This document shows positions 1 through 7,438 of a DNA stretch of 64,000 bases, in pieces; the first letter of the stretch is position 1, and each line of letters starts with the position of its first letter. The stretch spans positions 6,470-70,469 of the forward strand of contig CABIXM010000018.1 in the NCBI GenBank assembly GCA_902362725.1, written 5' to 3'. Under the pieces are notes generated by a model. The model did not search any database. It was not told where the DNA came from and was given only the letters and a program-made list of their open reading frames with translations. Origin of the DNA: Clostridiaceae bacterium. GTDB taxonomy: Bacteria; Bacillota; Clostridia; Lachnospirales; Lachnospiraceae. Position numbers and translations under genes: made by a program.

Positions 1-74
1 CCATGCAGGAAGATGTAAATGTTTTAAAAAAAGTAGTTCAGGAGCACAGCGAGATGTTATTGAGACTGGCCTGA
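1..74 (+). CDS. C-terminal end of an unidentified protein (partial)
   Basis: An open frame runs in from the left edge and ends at TGA 72-74. The visible tail of about 23 residues (MQEDVNVLKKVVQEHSEMLL...) has a heptad-like spacing of V, L, V and L residues, so it is probably a short coiled coil or amphipathic helix. The start and any domain lie outside the window, so no function can be given. The ATG at position 3 is in frame but has no visible ribosome binding site, so I take this as the end of a longer protein. Confidence 0.5.
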   Translation, partial: MQEDVNVLKKVVQEHSEMLLRLA

Positions 75-113
75 ATGCAGAATCGTGCAATGTCTGATTG
101 CACAAAAGAGAAA

Positions 114-140
114 AACGCCGTAGGCTTTGCCTGCGGCGTT
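114..140 (-). terminator. Intrinsic terminator of the small leftward gene
   Basis: AACGCCGTAGGC, a TTT loop and GCCTGCGGCGTT form a 12-bp stem with one G-U pair. Read on the - strand it is followed at once by a T-rich tract (TTTTTCTCTTTT), so it ends transcription of the gene at 147-383. Confidence 0.85.
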
Positions 141-146
141 CATACG

Positions 147-383
147 TTACCGGTTCTGTCCGGCCAGTTCCTTCAGCTCCTGGAAGAGCTCCAGATCCTC
201 CCTGCTGATTTTTAGATTGGAACAGAAGGTTCTGCCGTCCGGCTCCGTGACCTTGAATTCCAGAATCGTCCCTTCGTGAATCCCGTTTTGCATGACAGAA
301 TTCAGAAAAAGCGGAAACTTAGGGTGCGCGGACTGGAAACGGTCCCAGGCGGATTTCATTTTCAAAAGCTGCATTGGATTCAT
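147..383 (-). CDS. Small conserved-type hypothetical protein, 78 aa
   Basis: The product starts MNPMQLLKMKSAWDRF and ends KELAGQNR. It has no signal peptide, membrane segment or cysteine cluster that would suggest a role. The N-terminal half is helical and basic, the middle looks like two short beta strands (EGTILEFKVTEPDG), and the C-terminal end is a charged helix. On the - strand an AGGGAGAATG sequence sits about 6 bases before the ATG, a good ribosome binding site. It stands alone, with its own terminator, divergent from the iron-sulfur scaffold gene. I believe small proteins of this kind are common in Lachnospiraceae, but I do not know a function. Confidence 0.75.
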   Translation of the reverse strand: MNPMQLLKMKSAWDRFQSAHPKFPLFLNSVMQNGIHEGTILEFKVTEPDGRTFCSNLKISREDLELFQELKELAGQNR

Positions 384-542
384 AGATCATTCTCCCTGTA
401 AAAGTATGATATCCCATTGTAGTATAAAAAGGAAAAAGAAACAAGTCTTGAATAACTGCTCGTTATTTTTTTCACGGATTTTCGATTTTTTACAAAAAAG
501 GGCTTTACGAATCCGACAGAATGTGCGAAAATATAACCAAAT

Positions 543-576
543 GCGACAAACCGGGACTTAAGCCACCCCGTGTCGC
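543..576 (+). promoter_or_regulatory. Leader stem-loop in the 384-605 gap
   Basis: The 222-base gap before the NifU-like gene holds a weak terminator-like hairpin (AATAAC/GTTATT, 451-467, then T), a possible -10 box TATAAC at 532-537 without a well-placed -35, and this stem-loop: GCGACA 543-548 with TGTCGC 571-576 and CGGG 552-555 with CCCG 567-570. The hairpin ends about 15 bases before the ribosome binding site, so it could affect translation or transcript stability. Its role is inferred only. Confidence 0.4.
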
Positions 577-605
577 TATTAATCCATTCTGAAAGGAGTT
601 TTAAA

Positions 606-1298
606 ATGATTTATTCACATGAAGTCGAGATGATGTGTCCGGTAGCACAGGGCGTACACCATGGCGCCGCTCCGATCCCGGAAGAAGCAAAATGGGTACA
701 GGCGAAGGAAGTTAAAGATATTTCCGGCTTTACACACGGCATTGGCTGGTGTGCACCGCAGCAGGGAGCATGTAAGCTGACCCTGAACGTAAAGGAAGGC
801 GTGATCCAGGAGGCTCTGGTTGAGACTATCGGATGTTCTGGTATGACTCATTCCGCAGCGATGGCGTCCGAGATCCTGCCGGGTTTGACCGTACTGGAGG
901 CTCTGAACACAGACCTTGTATGTGATGCTATCAATACCGCTATGCGTGAGCTGTTCCTGCAGATCGTATACGGACGTTCCCAGTCCGCATTCTCCGAGGA
1001 CGGACTTGCAGTAGGCGCAGGCCTTGAGGACCTTGGAAAGGGACTTCGCTCTCAGGTAGGTACCATGTACGGTACTCTGAAAAAGGGACCCCGCTACCTG
1101 GAGATGGCAGAGGGTTATGTAACAGGTATCGCTCTGGATGCAGAGGATCAGATCATCGGCTACCAGTTCGTTTCTCTTGGAAAGATGACAGACTTTATCA
1201 AGAAGGGTGATGACCCGAACACTGCATGGGAAAAGGCGAAAGGTCAGTATGGCCGTGTAGCAGATGCGGTTAAGATCATTGACCCGCGTAAAGAGTAA
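606..1298 (+). CDS. NifU/IscU-like iron-sulfur cluster assembly scaffold protein
   Basis: A 230-residue protein resembling the iron-sulfur cluster scaffold proteins of Clostridia. The visible pattern is a cysteine in GIGWCAPQQGACKLTL, then a conserved-looking VETIGCSGMTHSAAMASEIL segment, consistent with cysteine ligands on an IscU-type fold; the C-terminal third is longer than in short IscU proteins. The start at 606 (MIYSHEVEMMC) is chosen because AAAGGAG lies 7-8 bases before it; an upstream in-frame ATG at 570 has no such site. The next gene follows after 19 bases and encodes the GGGtGRT protein. This pairing is known in related genomes, but the client proteins are not established. Codon use (GTA, GCA, CGT) suggests high expression. 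Confidence 0.75.
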   Translation: MIYSHEVEMMCPVAQGVHHGAAPIPEEAKWVQAKEVKDISGFTHGIGWCAPQQGACKLTLNVKEGVIQEALVETIGCSGMTHSAAMASEILPGLTVLEALNTDLVCDAINTAMRELFLQIVYGRSQSAFSEDGLAVGAGLEDLGKGLRSQVGTMYGTLKKGPRYLEMAEGYVTGIALDAEDQIIGYQFVSLGKMTDFIKKGDDPNTAWEKAKGQYGRVADAVKIIDPRKE

Positions 1299-1317
1299 TC
1301 GAGGAGGTAGATGAAAA

Positions 1318-2328
1318 ATGGCATTATTTGAATCATATGAAAGACGTATTGATAAGATTAACGCTGTTCTGAACAGCTATGGCATCGCTTCCATCGAGGA
1401 AGCAGAGAAGATCACCAAGGATGCTGGTCTGGACGTATACAATCAGATCAAGGGCATTCAGCCGATCTGTTTTGAGAACGCTTGCTGGGCATACATCGTA
1501 GGCGCAGCTATCGCAATCAAGAAGAACTGCCGCAAGGCAGCAGACGCTGCAGCAGCCATCGGAGAGGGCCTTCAGGCTTTCTGTATTCCGGGTTCTGTAG
1601 CAGATACACGTAAGGTAGGTCTGGGACATGGTAACCTGGGCAAGATGCTTCTGGAAGAGGAGACCGAGTGCTTCGCATTCCTGGCAGGCCATGAGTCCTT
1701 CGCAGCAGCAGAGGGCGCTATCGGTATCGCAGAGAAGGCAAACAAGGTTCGTCAGAAGCCGCTGCGTGTTATCCTGAACGGTCTTGGAAAGGACGCTGCT
1801 CAGATCATCGCAAGAATCAACGGATTTACATACGTTGAGACGGAGTACGATCCGTACACCAACGAGGTTAAGGAAGTATTCCGCAAGGCTTACTCCGAGG
1901 GACTTCGCGCAAAGGTTAACTGCTACGGCGCAAACAGCGTTCCGGAAGGCGTAGCTATCATGTGGAAGGAGAACGTAGACGTATCCATCACAGGTAACTC
2001 TACCAACCCGACCCGTTTCCAGCATCCGGTAGCAGGTACCTACAAGAAAGAGCGTCTTGAGGCTGGTAAGAAGTACTTCTCCGTAGCATCCGGCGGTGGT
2101 ACAGGACGTACTCTGCATCCGGACAACATGGCAGCAGGACCGGCTTCCTACGGAATGACCGATACTCTGGGCCGTATGCACTCCGACGCACAGTTTGCAG
2201 GATCTTCTTCCGTTCCGGCTCACGTAGAGATGATGGGTCTGATCGGTGCAGGAAACAACCCGATGGTTGGTATGACTGTAGCAGTAGCAGTAGCTGTTCA
2301 GGAAGCAGCAGACGCTGGCAAGTTCTAA
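1318..2328 (+). CDS. GGGtGRT family protein
   Basis: A 336-residue protein carrying the diagnostic segment SGGGTGRTLHPDNM near residues 258-271, which gives the family (Pfam GGGtGRT) its name. Other features are a glycine- and alanine-rich N-terminal half with three cysteines (CFENACWAY, NCRKAAD), a CYGANSVPEG segment near residue 202 and an alanine/valine-rich C-terminus. No transmembrane or signal sequence is visible. The ribosome binding site GAGGAGG sits about 12 bases before the ATG. It follows the iron-sulfur scaffold gene by 19 bases and is closed by a strong terminator, so the two form a two-gene operon. The molecular function is unknown; partnership in iron-sulfur or thiol chemistry is inferred from the neighbour. 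Confidence 0.9.
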   Translation: MALFESYERRIDKINAVLNSYGIASIEEAEKITKDAGLDVYNQIKGIQPICFENACWAYIVGAAIAIKKNCRKAADAAAAIGEGLQAFCIPGSVADTRKVGLGHGNLGKMLLEEETECFAFLAGHESFAAAEGAIGIAEKANKVRQKPLRVILNGLGKDAAQIIARINGFTYVETEYDPYTNEVKEVFRKAYSEGLRAKVNCYGANSVPEGVAIMWKENVDVSITGNSTNPTRFQHPVAGTYKKERLEAGKKYFSVASGGGTGRTLHPDNMAAGPASYGMTDTLGRMHSDAQFAGSSSVPAHVEMMGLIGAGNNPMVGMTVAVAVAVQEAADAGKF

Positions 2329-2358
2329 ATATAAGCCGAATAACGACAGATAAAGTAA

Positions 2359-2399
2359 GAAGGCACTCACCGGAGAGTTTTGGTGGGTGCCTTCTTTTT
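2359..2399 (+). terminator. Intrinsic terminator after the GGGtGRT gene
   Basis: GAAGGCACTCACC (2359-2371) pairs with GGTGGGTGCCTTC (2382-2394) with one G-U pair, followed by TTTTT. Confidence 0.92.
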
Positions 2400-2466
2400 G
2401 CTCTACAGGAAATACTGTGTTACATGAAAGTACGAAATCTATAATTCCTATATATAAAATAGTGTA

Positions 2467-2504
2467 TTGACAAAAAAACAATCCTATGATAAAGTCACTA
2501 TAAT
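2467..2504 (+). promoter_or_regulatory. Promoter of the cyclase operon
   Basis: A perfect -35 TTGACA lies at 2467-2472. At a 17-bp spacing the -10 is TAAAGT (2490-2495); a perfect TATAAT at 2499-2504 lies 9 bases further on. Either gives a transcript starting just before the attenuator-like hairpin at 2530. Confidence 0.7.
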
Positions 2505-2529
2505 GAATCAAAGTTGTACAGTGAAAAAT

Positions 2530-2584
2530 AAAGTCAATGGAGACCTAAAATATAAAGTAAGTGGGTCTTGTATTGACTTTTTTT
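2530..2584 (+). promoter_or_regulatory. Attenuator-like hairpin in the cyclase operon leader
   Basis: AAAGTCAAT (2530-2538) pairs exactly with ATTGACTTT (2572-2580), and AGACC (2541-2545) with GGTCT (2564-2568); a T tract runs through 2584. It has terminator form but lies between the promoter and the ribosome binding site (AGGAGG, 2591-2596) of the gene it precedes. Premature termination that can be relieved is the simplest reading. It matches no riboswitch class that I recognise. Confidence 0.6.
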
Positions 2585-2604
2585 AATTAAAGGAGGATAA
2601 TATT

Positions 2605-3375
2605 ATGGCAAACCTTAAATTATGGGATTTTGTAAAAGAAGTAAAAGGGACAGGTTACAAATGGGTAGACCTGACGCATGAGCTGAGCCCAGAGACTCCG
2701 CACTGGTACGGCTTCAAGCCGCTGGAAGGCAAGCTTCTTTTCGACTACAGAGAGGGCACCCCGGACGACATGATGGCGCCCATGAGATGTATCCAGTACA
2801 GCGTAGCCAGCCAGTATGGAACTCACGTAGACGTACCCCTTCATTTCTGGGGCGATGGCCGCGACATGAGCAAGATTACCGTAAAAGAGCTGGTATATCC
2901 TCTGGTAGTGGTAGATAAGTCTAAGGAGTGCGCGGAAAACCCGGAATTCACCATGACCGTAGCCGATCTGGAAAAATGGGAGAGCGAGAACGGTAAGATT
3001 CCGGAGGGCGCATTCGTAGCGTTCCGTTCCGACTGGTATAAGAAATCCAATCTGGATAATCCGGACGAGAACGGCAATCCCCATTACCCGGGCTGGAGCG
3101 TGGATGCCATTAAATGGCTGGTGGAGGAGCGCAACATCGGCGCCATTGGACATGAGCCGGCAGATACCGATCCCAGCTACGTGACCACCAGAGAGGACGC
3201 GTATCCGTATCCGGGCGAGCAGTACATTCTGGAGACCGACCGCATCCAGATCGAGGTTATGAGAAATTTCGACCAGGTACCGGCTGTGGGAGCCATGATC
3301 GTATGCGCGTTCCCGAAGCTGAAGGATGGCACAGGCTTCTCCGCAAGATGCTTCGCAATCTGCCCCGAAGACTAA
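2605..3375 (+). CDS. Cyclase-family metal-dependent hydrolase (kynurenine-formamidase-like)
   Basis: A 256-residue member of the cyclase family (Pfam Cyclase, PF04199). The family motif is plain: QYGTHVDVPLHFW, with H74, D76 and H80 as the expected metal ligands, preceded by WVDLTHELSPETPHW. Known members hydrolyse N-formylkynurenine or act on isatin, lactones or amides, so the fold does not fix the substrate. The start follows AGGAGG by 8 bases. The next gene, an AhpD-like protein, begins 19 bases on with its own AGGAGG, so they are cotranscribed and probably act in one oxidative or aromatic pathway. Expression is probably controlled by the hairpin at 2530-2584. A second, shorter cyclase-family gene is at 41549-42175. 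Confidence 0.82.
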   Translation: MANLKLWDFVKEVKGTGYKWVDLTHELSPETPHWYGFKPLEGKLLFDYREGTPDDMMAPMRCIQYSVASQYGTHVDVPLHFWGDGRDMSKITVKELVYPLVVVDKSKECAENPEFTMTVADLEKWESENGKIPEGAFVAFRSDWYKKSNLDNPDENGNPHYPGWSVDAIKWLVEERNIGAIGHEPADTDPSYVTTREDAYPYPGEQYILETDRIQIEVMRNFDQVPAVGAMIVCAFPKLKDGTGFSARCFAICPED

Positions 3376-3394
3376 AATCAGGAGGACATAGAAT

Positions 3395-4000
3395 ATGTTG
3401 GAATTTGACGAGCAGCTTTCAAGACTGCAGAAACCGGACCGCGAGGAGATGACAGACGAGGAATACGCTGTCTTCAATAAAAATGTAGAAGTTATGGAGA
3501 AGAACTGGGGCTTCATCAACAACCTGTTCAAGATTCTTCCCCTGAACGCCAAGGAGTACATCGGATTCCTGAATTTCAAGAATTCCCTGTACAATGACAC
3601 CTGCTATCTGACAGACGCGCAGAAGGAGATGATCGGCGTAGTCGTATCTTCTTATAACTGCTGCTGCTATTGCCTGACCACCCATGGCGATAACCTTCGC
3701 GGTATGTGGAAGAATGCCCGTCTGGTAGACAAGATTTCCTATAATTATCGTTCCGCTAAGGATGAGCTGTCCAAAGAGGACTATGCGCTCTGCGAGTACG
3801 CATGGTACGTAACCGCACATCCCCGCGACATTGATCAGGAGCAGGTGAATAAGCTCCGTGAAGCGGGCTTTGATGATCATCAGATTCTGGAGGCAGCTTT
3901 CGTGGCAGGCTTCTTCAACTACACGAACCGTTGGGTCAGCACCATCGCACCAGTTCCGAATCCGGGTCATTACAGCCACAACCGTAATTTTGAAGATTAA
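3395..4000 (+). CDS. Peroxidase-related (AhpD/carboxymuconolactone-decarboxylase-like) protein
   Basis: A 201-residue all-helical protein of the AhpD-like superfamily, closest to the peroxidase-related enzymes. The core motif is SSYNCCCYCLTTHGDNL, with C90 and C93 forming the redox CxxC and H97 completing the usual Cx2Cx3H pattern. An extra adjacent Cys-Cys (C89, C91) makes an unusual run of cysteines. AhpD uses this site as a disulfide reductase; related proteins are decarboxylases, so thiol-peroxidase chemistry is likely but not certain. It is the second gene of the operon started by the cyclase-family enzyme and ends at a bidirectional terminator. No membrane segment or signal peptide is seen. 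Confidence 0.8.
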   Translation: MLEFDEQLSRLQKPDREEMTDEEYAVFNKNVEVMEKNWGFINNLFKILPLNAKEYIGFLNFKNSLYNDTCYLTDAQKEMIGVVVSSYNCCCYCLTTHGDNLRGMWKNARLVDKISYNYRSAKDELSKEDYALCEYAWYVTAHPRDIDQEQVNKLREAGFDDHQILEAAFVAGFFNYTNRWVSTIAPVPNPGHYSHNRNFED

Positions 4001-4009
4001 TCCTTACAT

Positions 4010-4043
4010 AAAAATAAGACCGAATCCCTTCGGTCTTATTTTT
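4010..4043. terminator. Bidirectional terminator between convergent genes
   Basis: AAAAATAAGACCGAA (4010-4024), a TCCC loop and TTCGGTCTTATTTTT (4029-4043) form a perfect 15-bp stem with A and T tracts at the ends, so it can stop transcripts arriving from both sides. Confidence 0.93.
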
Positions 4044-4048
4044 ATGCG

Positions 4049-4798
4049 TTACAGTTCTCGGTTATTCAGCGGAATCGTCAGCTTTTTCAGCTTGTCCATA
4101 TTGGTCTGAGGCAGGGCGTTACCGGGATATATCTTATCCTTGATAGCCTGCATCCGCCTGTCGGTCTGGGCAATGATATCAGCGCAGTCCTTCAGCTCCG
4201 CAGAGAGCTCGTCCACATTTTCCACATCATCGATATCCTGCTTGTACTTGAGCTGATGATCGACGCTGGCCCAGAAGTCCATGGCGATGGTCCGGATTTG
4301 CACCTCCACCCGCATATTTTTCTTCTGATTGGAAAAGAAGACCGGGATCTCGATAATCAGGTGCAGGCTGCGGTAGCCGTTGTCCTTGGGGTGCTCGATA
4401 TAATCCTTCTTTTTAATTAAAGTAATATCATCCTGGCGCAGCAGCATATCCGCCACGGTATAGATGTCATCGATAAAAGAACAGATAACGCGGACGCCTG
4501 CCACATCGTTCAGATTCTTCTCTACAGATTCCACGCTGACGGGCACGCCGTACCGGTGTAGCTTTTCCACGATACTCAAGGGCTTCTTCACCCTTGAGGT
4601 GATGAATTCGATGGGGTTACGCTGGTGGTGGATGCTCAGTTCATCATTCAGCACCTCCAGCTTGGTCCGCATCTCGCGGATGGCGCAGCTGTACATCATC
4701 ATCAGCTCCTGAAATTCAAAAGCCTGATTGACAAAATAGGTCTGTATATCCGGAATATCCGTGGTATCGAGAAAGGTTTTCTGTAATTCGTTTTCCAT
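4049..4798 (-). CDS. Small alarmone synthetase, (p)ppGpp synthetase
   Basis: A 249-residue protein with only the RelA/SpoT synthetase domain; there is no HD hydrolase, TGS or ACT domain, so it is a small alarmone synthetase of the RelP/RelQ type. Visible motifs in order are FITSRVKKPLSIVEKL (ATP binding), DVAGVRVICSFIDDIY, GYRSLHLIIEIP (GTP pocket, the conserved Tyr) and VEVQIRTIAMDFWASVDHQLKYK. It would transfer pyrophosphate from ATP to GDP or GTP in the cytosol under stress. It starts 17 bases downstream of the AraC-type regulator gene on the same strand with a GGAGAA ribosome binding site, so the two may be cotranscribed, which is an odd pairing. Confidence 0.9.
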   Translation of the reverse strand: MENELQKTFLDTTDIPDIQTYFVNQAFEFQELMMMYSCAIREMRTKLEVLNDELSIHHQRNPIEFITSRVKKPLSIVEKLHRYGVPVSVESVEKNLNDVAGVRVICSFIDDIYTVADMLLRQDDITLIKKKDYIEHPKDNGYRSLHLIIEIPVFFSNQKKNMRVEVQIRTIAMDFWASVDHQLKYKQDIDDVENVDELSAELKDCADIIAQTDRRMQAIKDKIYPGNALPQTNMDKLKKLTIPLNNREL

Positions 4799-4815
4799 GA
4801 CAATTCTCCATTTCG

Positions 4816-5859
4816 TTATTTTCCGCGTGCCTGGGCACGATACTTTGAAGGACTTAAGCCTGTAGTTTCAGCAAATTTCTTATAAAAAAATCCCTTATTG
4901 CGATATCCAATCAGCCACATGATTTCCTCAACATTCAGGTTGGAAGATTCCAACAGCAGTTTTGCGCGTTCGACACGCAGAAAAACCAGATATTCCGAAT
5001 AGGTTTTCCCGGTTTGTTTTTTGATGAGGTTATTAAAATAATTGGGCTGAAAATGAAAATTTTCAGTTAGAGCATGCATGTGGACAGAAGAAAGATTATT
5101 TTTCATATACTCGCTGACAGCTTCAAACAATTTTTCTTCGTAAATGGCATTTTCTTGACGGGAAAAACTGTATTGATAGCCTGAGGAAAGGCTGTCCATA
5201 AGGCGGATGAGGTAGCCTTTACTGATGTCCATGTAGCCGGGGCGTTTATTTCGGATTTCTGAAATAATATGGAACAGGGAATCCTGAATAGAATCCAGCT
5301 GTTCGAGTTTTATCGGGGTAAATTTCAGATAATGCTGTCGATCACTGTACATCATAATATTTTTGCGCAGAAATTTCTGCAGGGGCGAAATGCTGACATT
5401 GCCGAGAAAAGCCTCATTAAATACATCCCGGTCGATGCAGATATTCACCAGAAGACATTCGGAGTCCCGGATGGACTCCCGGTGGTAGGCCATGGAATTG
5501 ATAAAACAGATTTCGTTTTCTGTAAAGGAGGCAATTTCTCCTTCGATTTCCACGGTCAGATATCCGGATACAATATAGCGCAGTTCAATATAGTCAGAAT
5601 AGTAGCTGACAAGCTCAGTGTCTCCCAGATCCAGATGTACCGGATGCTCGTGGGAAAAAAAGAGATTGGTCAGATGCCCCTGATGGAATTTCTGATAGGA
5701 AATGCATAAATCCTGTGTGATTTTGTGGAAATCCTTTCCGTCACGGATAACAGAAATAAAATCAAAATCCATATCGCAGGCATTGAGCTGCTCATAAGTC
5801 ATTTTTAAATGGTGCTCCGGAGCAATGGGAATCCGGTAAAGTTCTTCGGCAAGTTGCAT
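4816..5859 (-). CDS. AraC-family transcriptional regulator
   Basis: A 347-residue regulator. The C-terminal ~100 residues hold the two helix-turn-helix units (MHALTENFHFQPNYFNNLIKKQTGKTYSEYLVFLRVERAKLLL, shown here only by its start and end features, then NVEEIMWLIGYRNKGFFYKKFAETTGLSPSKYR-type signature). The N-terminal part resembles a cupin sensing domain (EIEGEIASFTENEICFINSM). The start at 5859 is chosen because AGAGG lies about 10 bases upstream and a TTTCAT/TATACT promoter is just before it; a longer reading to 6339 would add an implausible Phe/Leu-rich leader overlapping the divergent gene. It faces the MBL-NTF2-PTS-GH1 operon across about 190 bases, so it is the likely regulator of that operon, responding to the glycoside or a product. 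Confidence 0.88.
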   Translation of the reverse strand: MQLAEELYRIPIAPEHHLKMTYEQLNACDMDFDFISVIRDGKDFHKITQDLCISYQKFHQGHLTNLFFSHEHPVHLDLGDTELVSYYSDYIELRYIVSGYLTVEIEGEIASFTENEICFINSMAYHRESIRDSECLLVNICIDRDVFNEAFLGNVSISPLQKFLRKNIMMYSDRQHYLKFTPIKLEQLDSIQDSLFHIISEIRNKRPGYMDISKGYLIRLMDSLSSGYQYSFSRQENAIYEEKLFEAVSEYMKNNLSSVHMHALTENFHFQPNYFNNLIKKQTGKTYSEYLVFLRVERAKLLLESSNLNVEEIMWLIGYRNKGFFYKKFAETTGLSPSKYRAQARGK

Positions 5860-5887
5860 ATCGACGTCCTCTCGCCTCTTTTTTATC

Positions 5888-5916
5888 AGTATAGCACGAA
5901 AAGCAGAAGAATGAAA
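5888..5916 (-). promoter_or_regulatory. Promoter of the AraC-type regulator gene
   Basis: On the - strand TTTCAT (5916-5911), a 17-bp spacer and TATACT (5893-5888); the spacer ends in TGC, giving an extended -10. The transcript would start about 20 bases before the ribosome binding site. Confidence 0.7.
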
Positions 5917-5962
5917 GTGGAGAATAAAATACGGGAAAAACAGGATGAATGCAATAGGTAAC

Positions 5963-6001
5963 TTTTTCGAGAAAAACTGTGTAGAATACGTAATCGAAAA
6001 A
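5963..6001. promoter_or_regulatory. Inverted repeat in the divergent regulator/operon gap
   Basis: TTTTTCGA (5963-5970) and TCGAAAAA (5994-6001) form an inverted repeat with a 23-base centre that contains a possible -10, TAGAAT (5982-5987), for the rightward operon. It is a candidate operator for the AraC-type regulator. The arms are A/T-rich, so chance is possible. Confidence 0.35.
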
Positions 6002-6048
6002 CAAAAAGAAGGTGGTAAAATAAAGGAAAACAAGGAGGGATGAGAAAA

Positions 6049-6768
6049 GTGAAAATTACAGAGCACCTTTTCCAAATCAGTGGGGTGCAATATGGAACAA
6101 ATTCTAATATATATGCCATACAGACGGAAGAAGGGCTTGTCCTGATAGACTGTGGATATCAGGAGGAACAGTGGAAGAAGATGCTTAGCTGTATGGAAAA
6201 GTGGAATCTTGATCCGATGAATATTAAAACCGTATTTCTGACCCATTCCCATTTCGATCATGCAGGAAATGTCTGGAGGATGAATCAGTTGGGAGCGGAT
6301 GTGCTTGCCAGCGCGGAAGATGCAGAAAAAATAGAACATGGAAATCCGGAGATGGAACAGCTTTTCGGGTCACCATGGAAATGTGGCAGGATAACAAGGA
6401 CGATACGGGAAGGCGACAGCTTTACATTTGGAGGACAGGTAGAAATCAATGTGCTGGAAACGCCGGGACACAGCAAAGGCTCTCTTTCCTTTCTGATTTC
6501 TGTAGATGGGATTCGGGCTTTGTGTACGGGGGATCTGTTCTTTGTGAAACCCTGGCCGCCGGAAGACAAGGTGGATGTGGAGCTTGGCTATATGGGAGGA
6601 TGGGACTTCGATATGAAAGCATATCAAAATTCCCTGAGACGCCTGCGGAATGTGAAAGCGGATATCTTCCTGCCGGGGCACTACTATTTTTACAGAGGAG
6701 CCGATGTACACAGCCTGTTTGAGATGGCCTGCGAAAAGGAAGAAAGGGGAAAACATGTCGGAGCGTGA
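6049..6768 (+). CDS. MBL-fold metallo-hydrolase
   Basis: A 239-residue metallo-beta-lactamase-fold hydrolase with the metal-binding motif THSHFDHAGN (H66, H68, D70, H71 counted from the GTG), a third-ligand region ETPGHSKGSLSF, CTGDLFF and a C-terminal LPGHYYFY histidine. Such enzymes hydrolyse thioesters, lactones or other esters; the substrate here is not evident. I place the start at GTG 6049 because AAGGAGGG (6032-6039) is 9-10 bases before it, whereas the in-frame ATG at 6040 touches that site. It heads a tight operon: the next gene overlaps it by 14 bases, followed by a second NTF2-like gene, a PTS permease and a GH1 enzyme. Confidence 0.85.
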   Translation: MKITEHLFQISGVQYGTNSNIYAIQTEEGLVLIDCGYQEEQWKKMLSCMEKWNLDPMNIKTVFLTHSHFDHAGNVWRMNQLGADVLASAEDAEKIEHGNPEMEQLFGSPWKCGRITRTIREGDSFTFGGQVEINVLETPGHSKGSLSFLISVDGIRALCTGDLFFVKPWPPEDKVDVELGYMGGWDFDMKAYQNSLRRLRNVKADIFLPGHYYFYRGADVHSLFEMACEKEERGKHVGA

Positions 6769-7426
6769 ACGAAAGGAAGCACTTCTTAGAAAATTAAATA
6801 AGTTGGAAGCATACCATGAAATTCAGAACGAAATGGGAAGACTGACAGCGGCTTTCAATTTCCATCAGAGAGAAGCGGTTGCAGAACATTTTGCATGGGA
6901 AATGGAAGATGTATCCGTGGAGTATGCGGACGAAGGCCGATTCGAAGGAAAAAAGGCAGTGGAAGCGGTACTGGATATGCTTCTCGGTAAACCGGCAGAG
7001 CCTGGAGAAATGTTGGATATGCAGCTGACAACGCCGATGATTGAGGTGGCAGACGACCTGCGGACAGCGAAATGTGTCTGGTGGTGTCCGGGAGCCGGGG
7101 CGTGGAAGAATGAAGAAGGAGCTCACGCCATCTGGGTCTGGGGTCAGGTTGCTGCAGACTTTATCTTTACAGAAAAAAGAGAATGGAAGGTCTGGCACCT
7201 GCATTATTTCCGCTTTATCAAATGTGCGTATGAAAAGGGATGGGTGGAAGATACCAGCATGATTCATCGTGCGAATACCGCAATGCATCCGGAATCGTTG
7301 CCTGGAACCTATCATAATCCCTATTCGCCGCTCAGCGTCCGGGAAGGTATTCCGGCAATGCCCCTGCCTTATCAGACTTATCGGAAAGAAGACAGGTATT
7401 GGGAACTGAGCCGGGACAAGCGGTAG
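6755..7426 (+). CDS. NTF2/SnoaL-like protein, paralogue 1
   Basis: A 223-residue soluble protein with the look of the NTF2/SnoaL-like superfamily: an N-terminal helix pair (ERERKEALLRKLNKLEAYHEIQNEMGR), a FHQREAVAEHFAWE segment, VEYADEGRFEGKKAV, then beta strands with LTTPMIEV, AKCVWWCPGAGAW and WKVWHLHYFRF. SnoaL-like folds serve as cyclases, isomerases or dehydratases, including the bile-acid 7-dehydratase BaiE. It shares a clear pattern with the next gene (TTPxIEV, VWW, W.....G, GWV), so they are duplicates that may form a heteromer. Start 6755 has AAGGGGA upstream and overlaps the MBL gene by 14 bases. Acting on the aglycone released by the GH1 enzyme is my inference. Confidence 0.72.
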   Translation: MSERERKEALLRKLNKLEAYHEIQNEMGRLTAAFNFHQREAVAEHFAWEMEDVSVEYADEGRFEGKKAVEAVLDMLLGKPAEPGEMLDMQLTTPMIEVADDLRTAKCVWWCPGAGAWKNEEGAHAIWVWGQVAADFIFTEKREWKVWHLHYFRFIKCAYEKGWVEDTSMIHRANTAMHPESLPGTYHNPYSPLSVREGIPAMPLPYQTYRKEDRYWELSRDKR

Positions 7427-7438
7427 AGAGAAAGCCTT

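Noticed and set aside
1333..2511. Long leftward open frame (392 codons) across the GGGtGRT gene
   Set aside because: It mirrors a highly biased, strongly expressed gene; the predicted protein is Cys/Leu-rich low-complexity with no ribosome binding site. It is a shadow frame.
5860..6339. N-terminal extension of the AraC regulator to 6339
   Set aside because: The extension is Phe/Leu-rich, overlaps the divergent MBL gene, and a promoter plus ribosome binding site lie just before the start at 5859.
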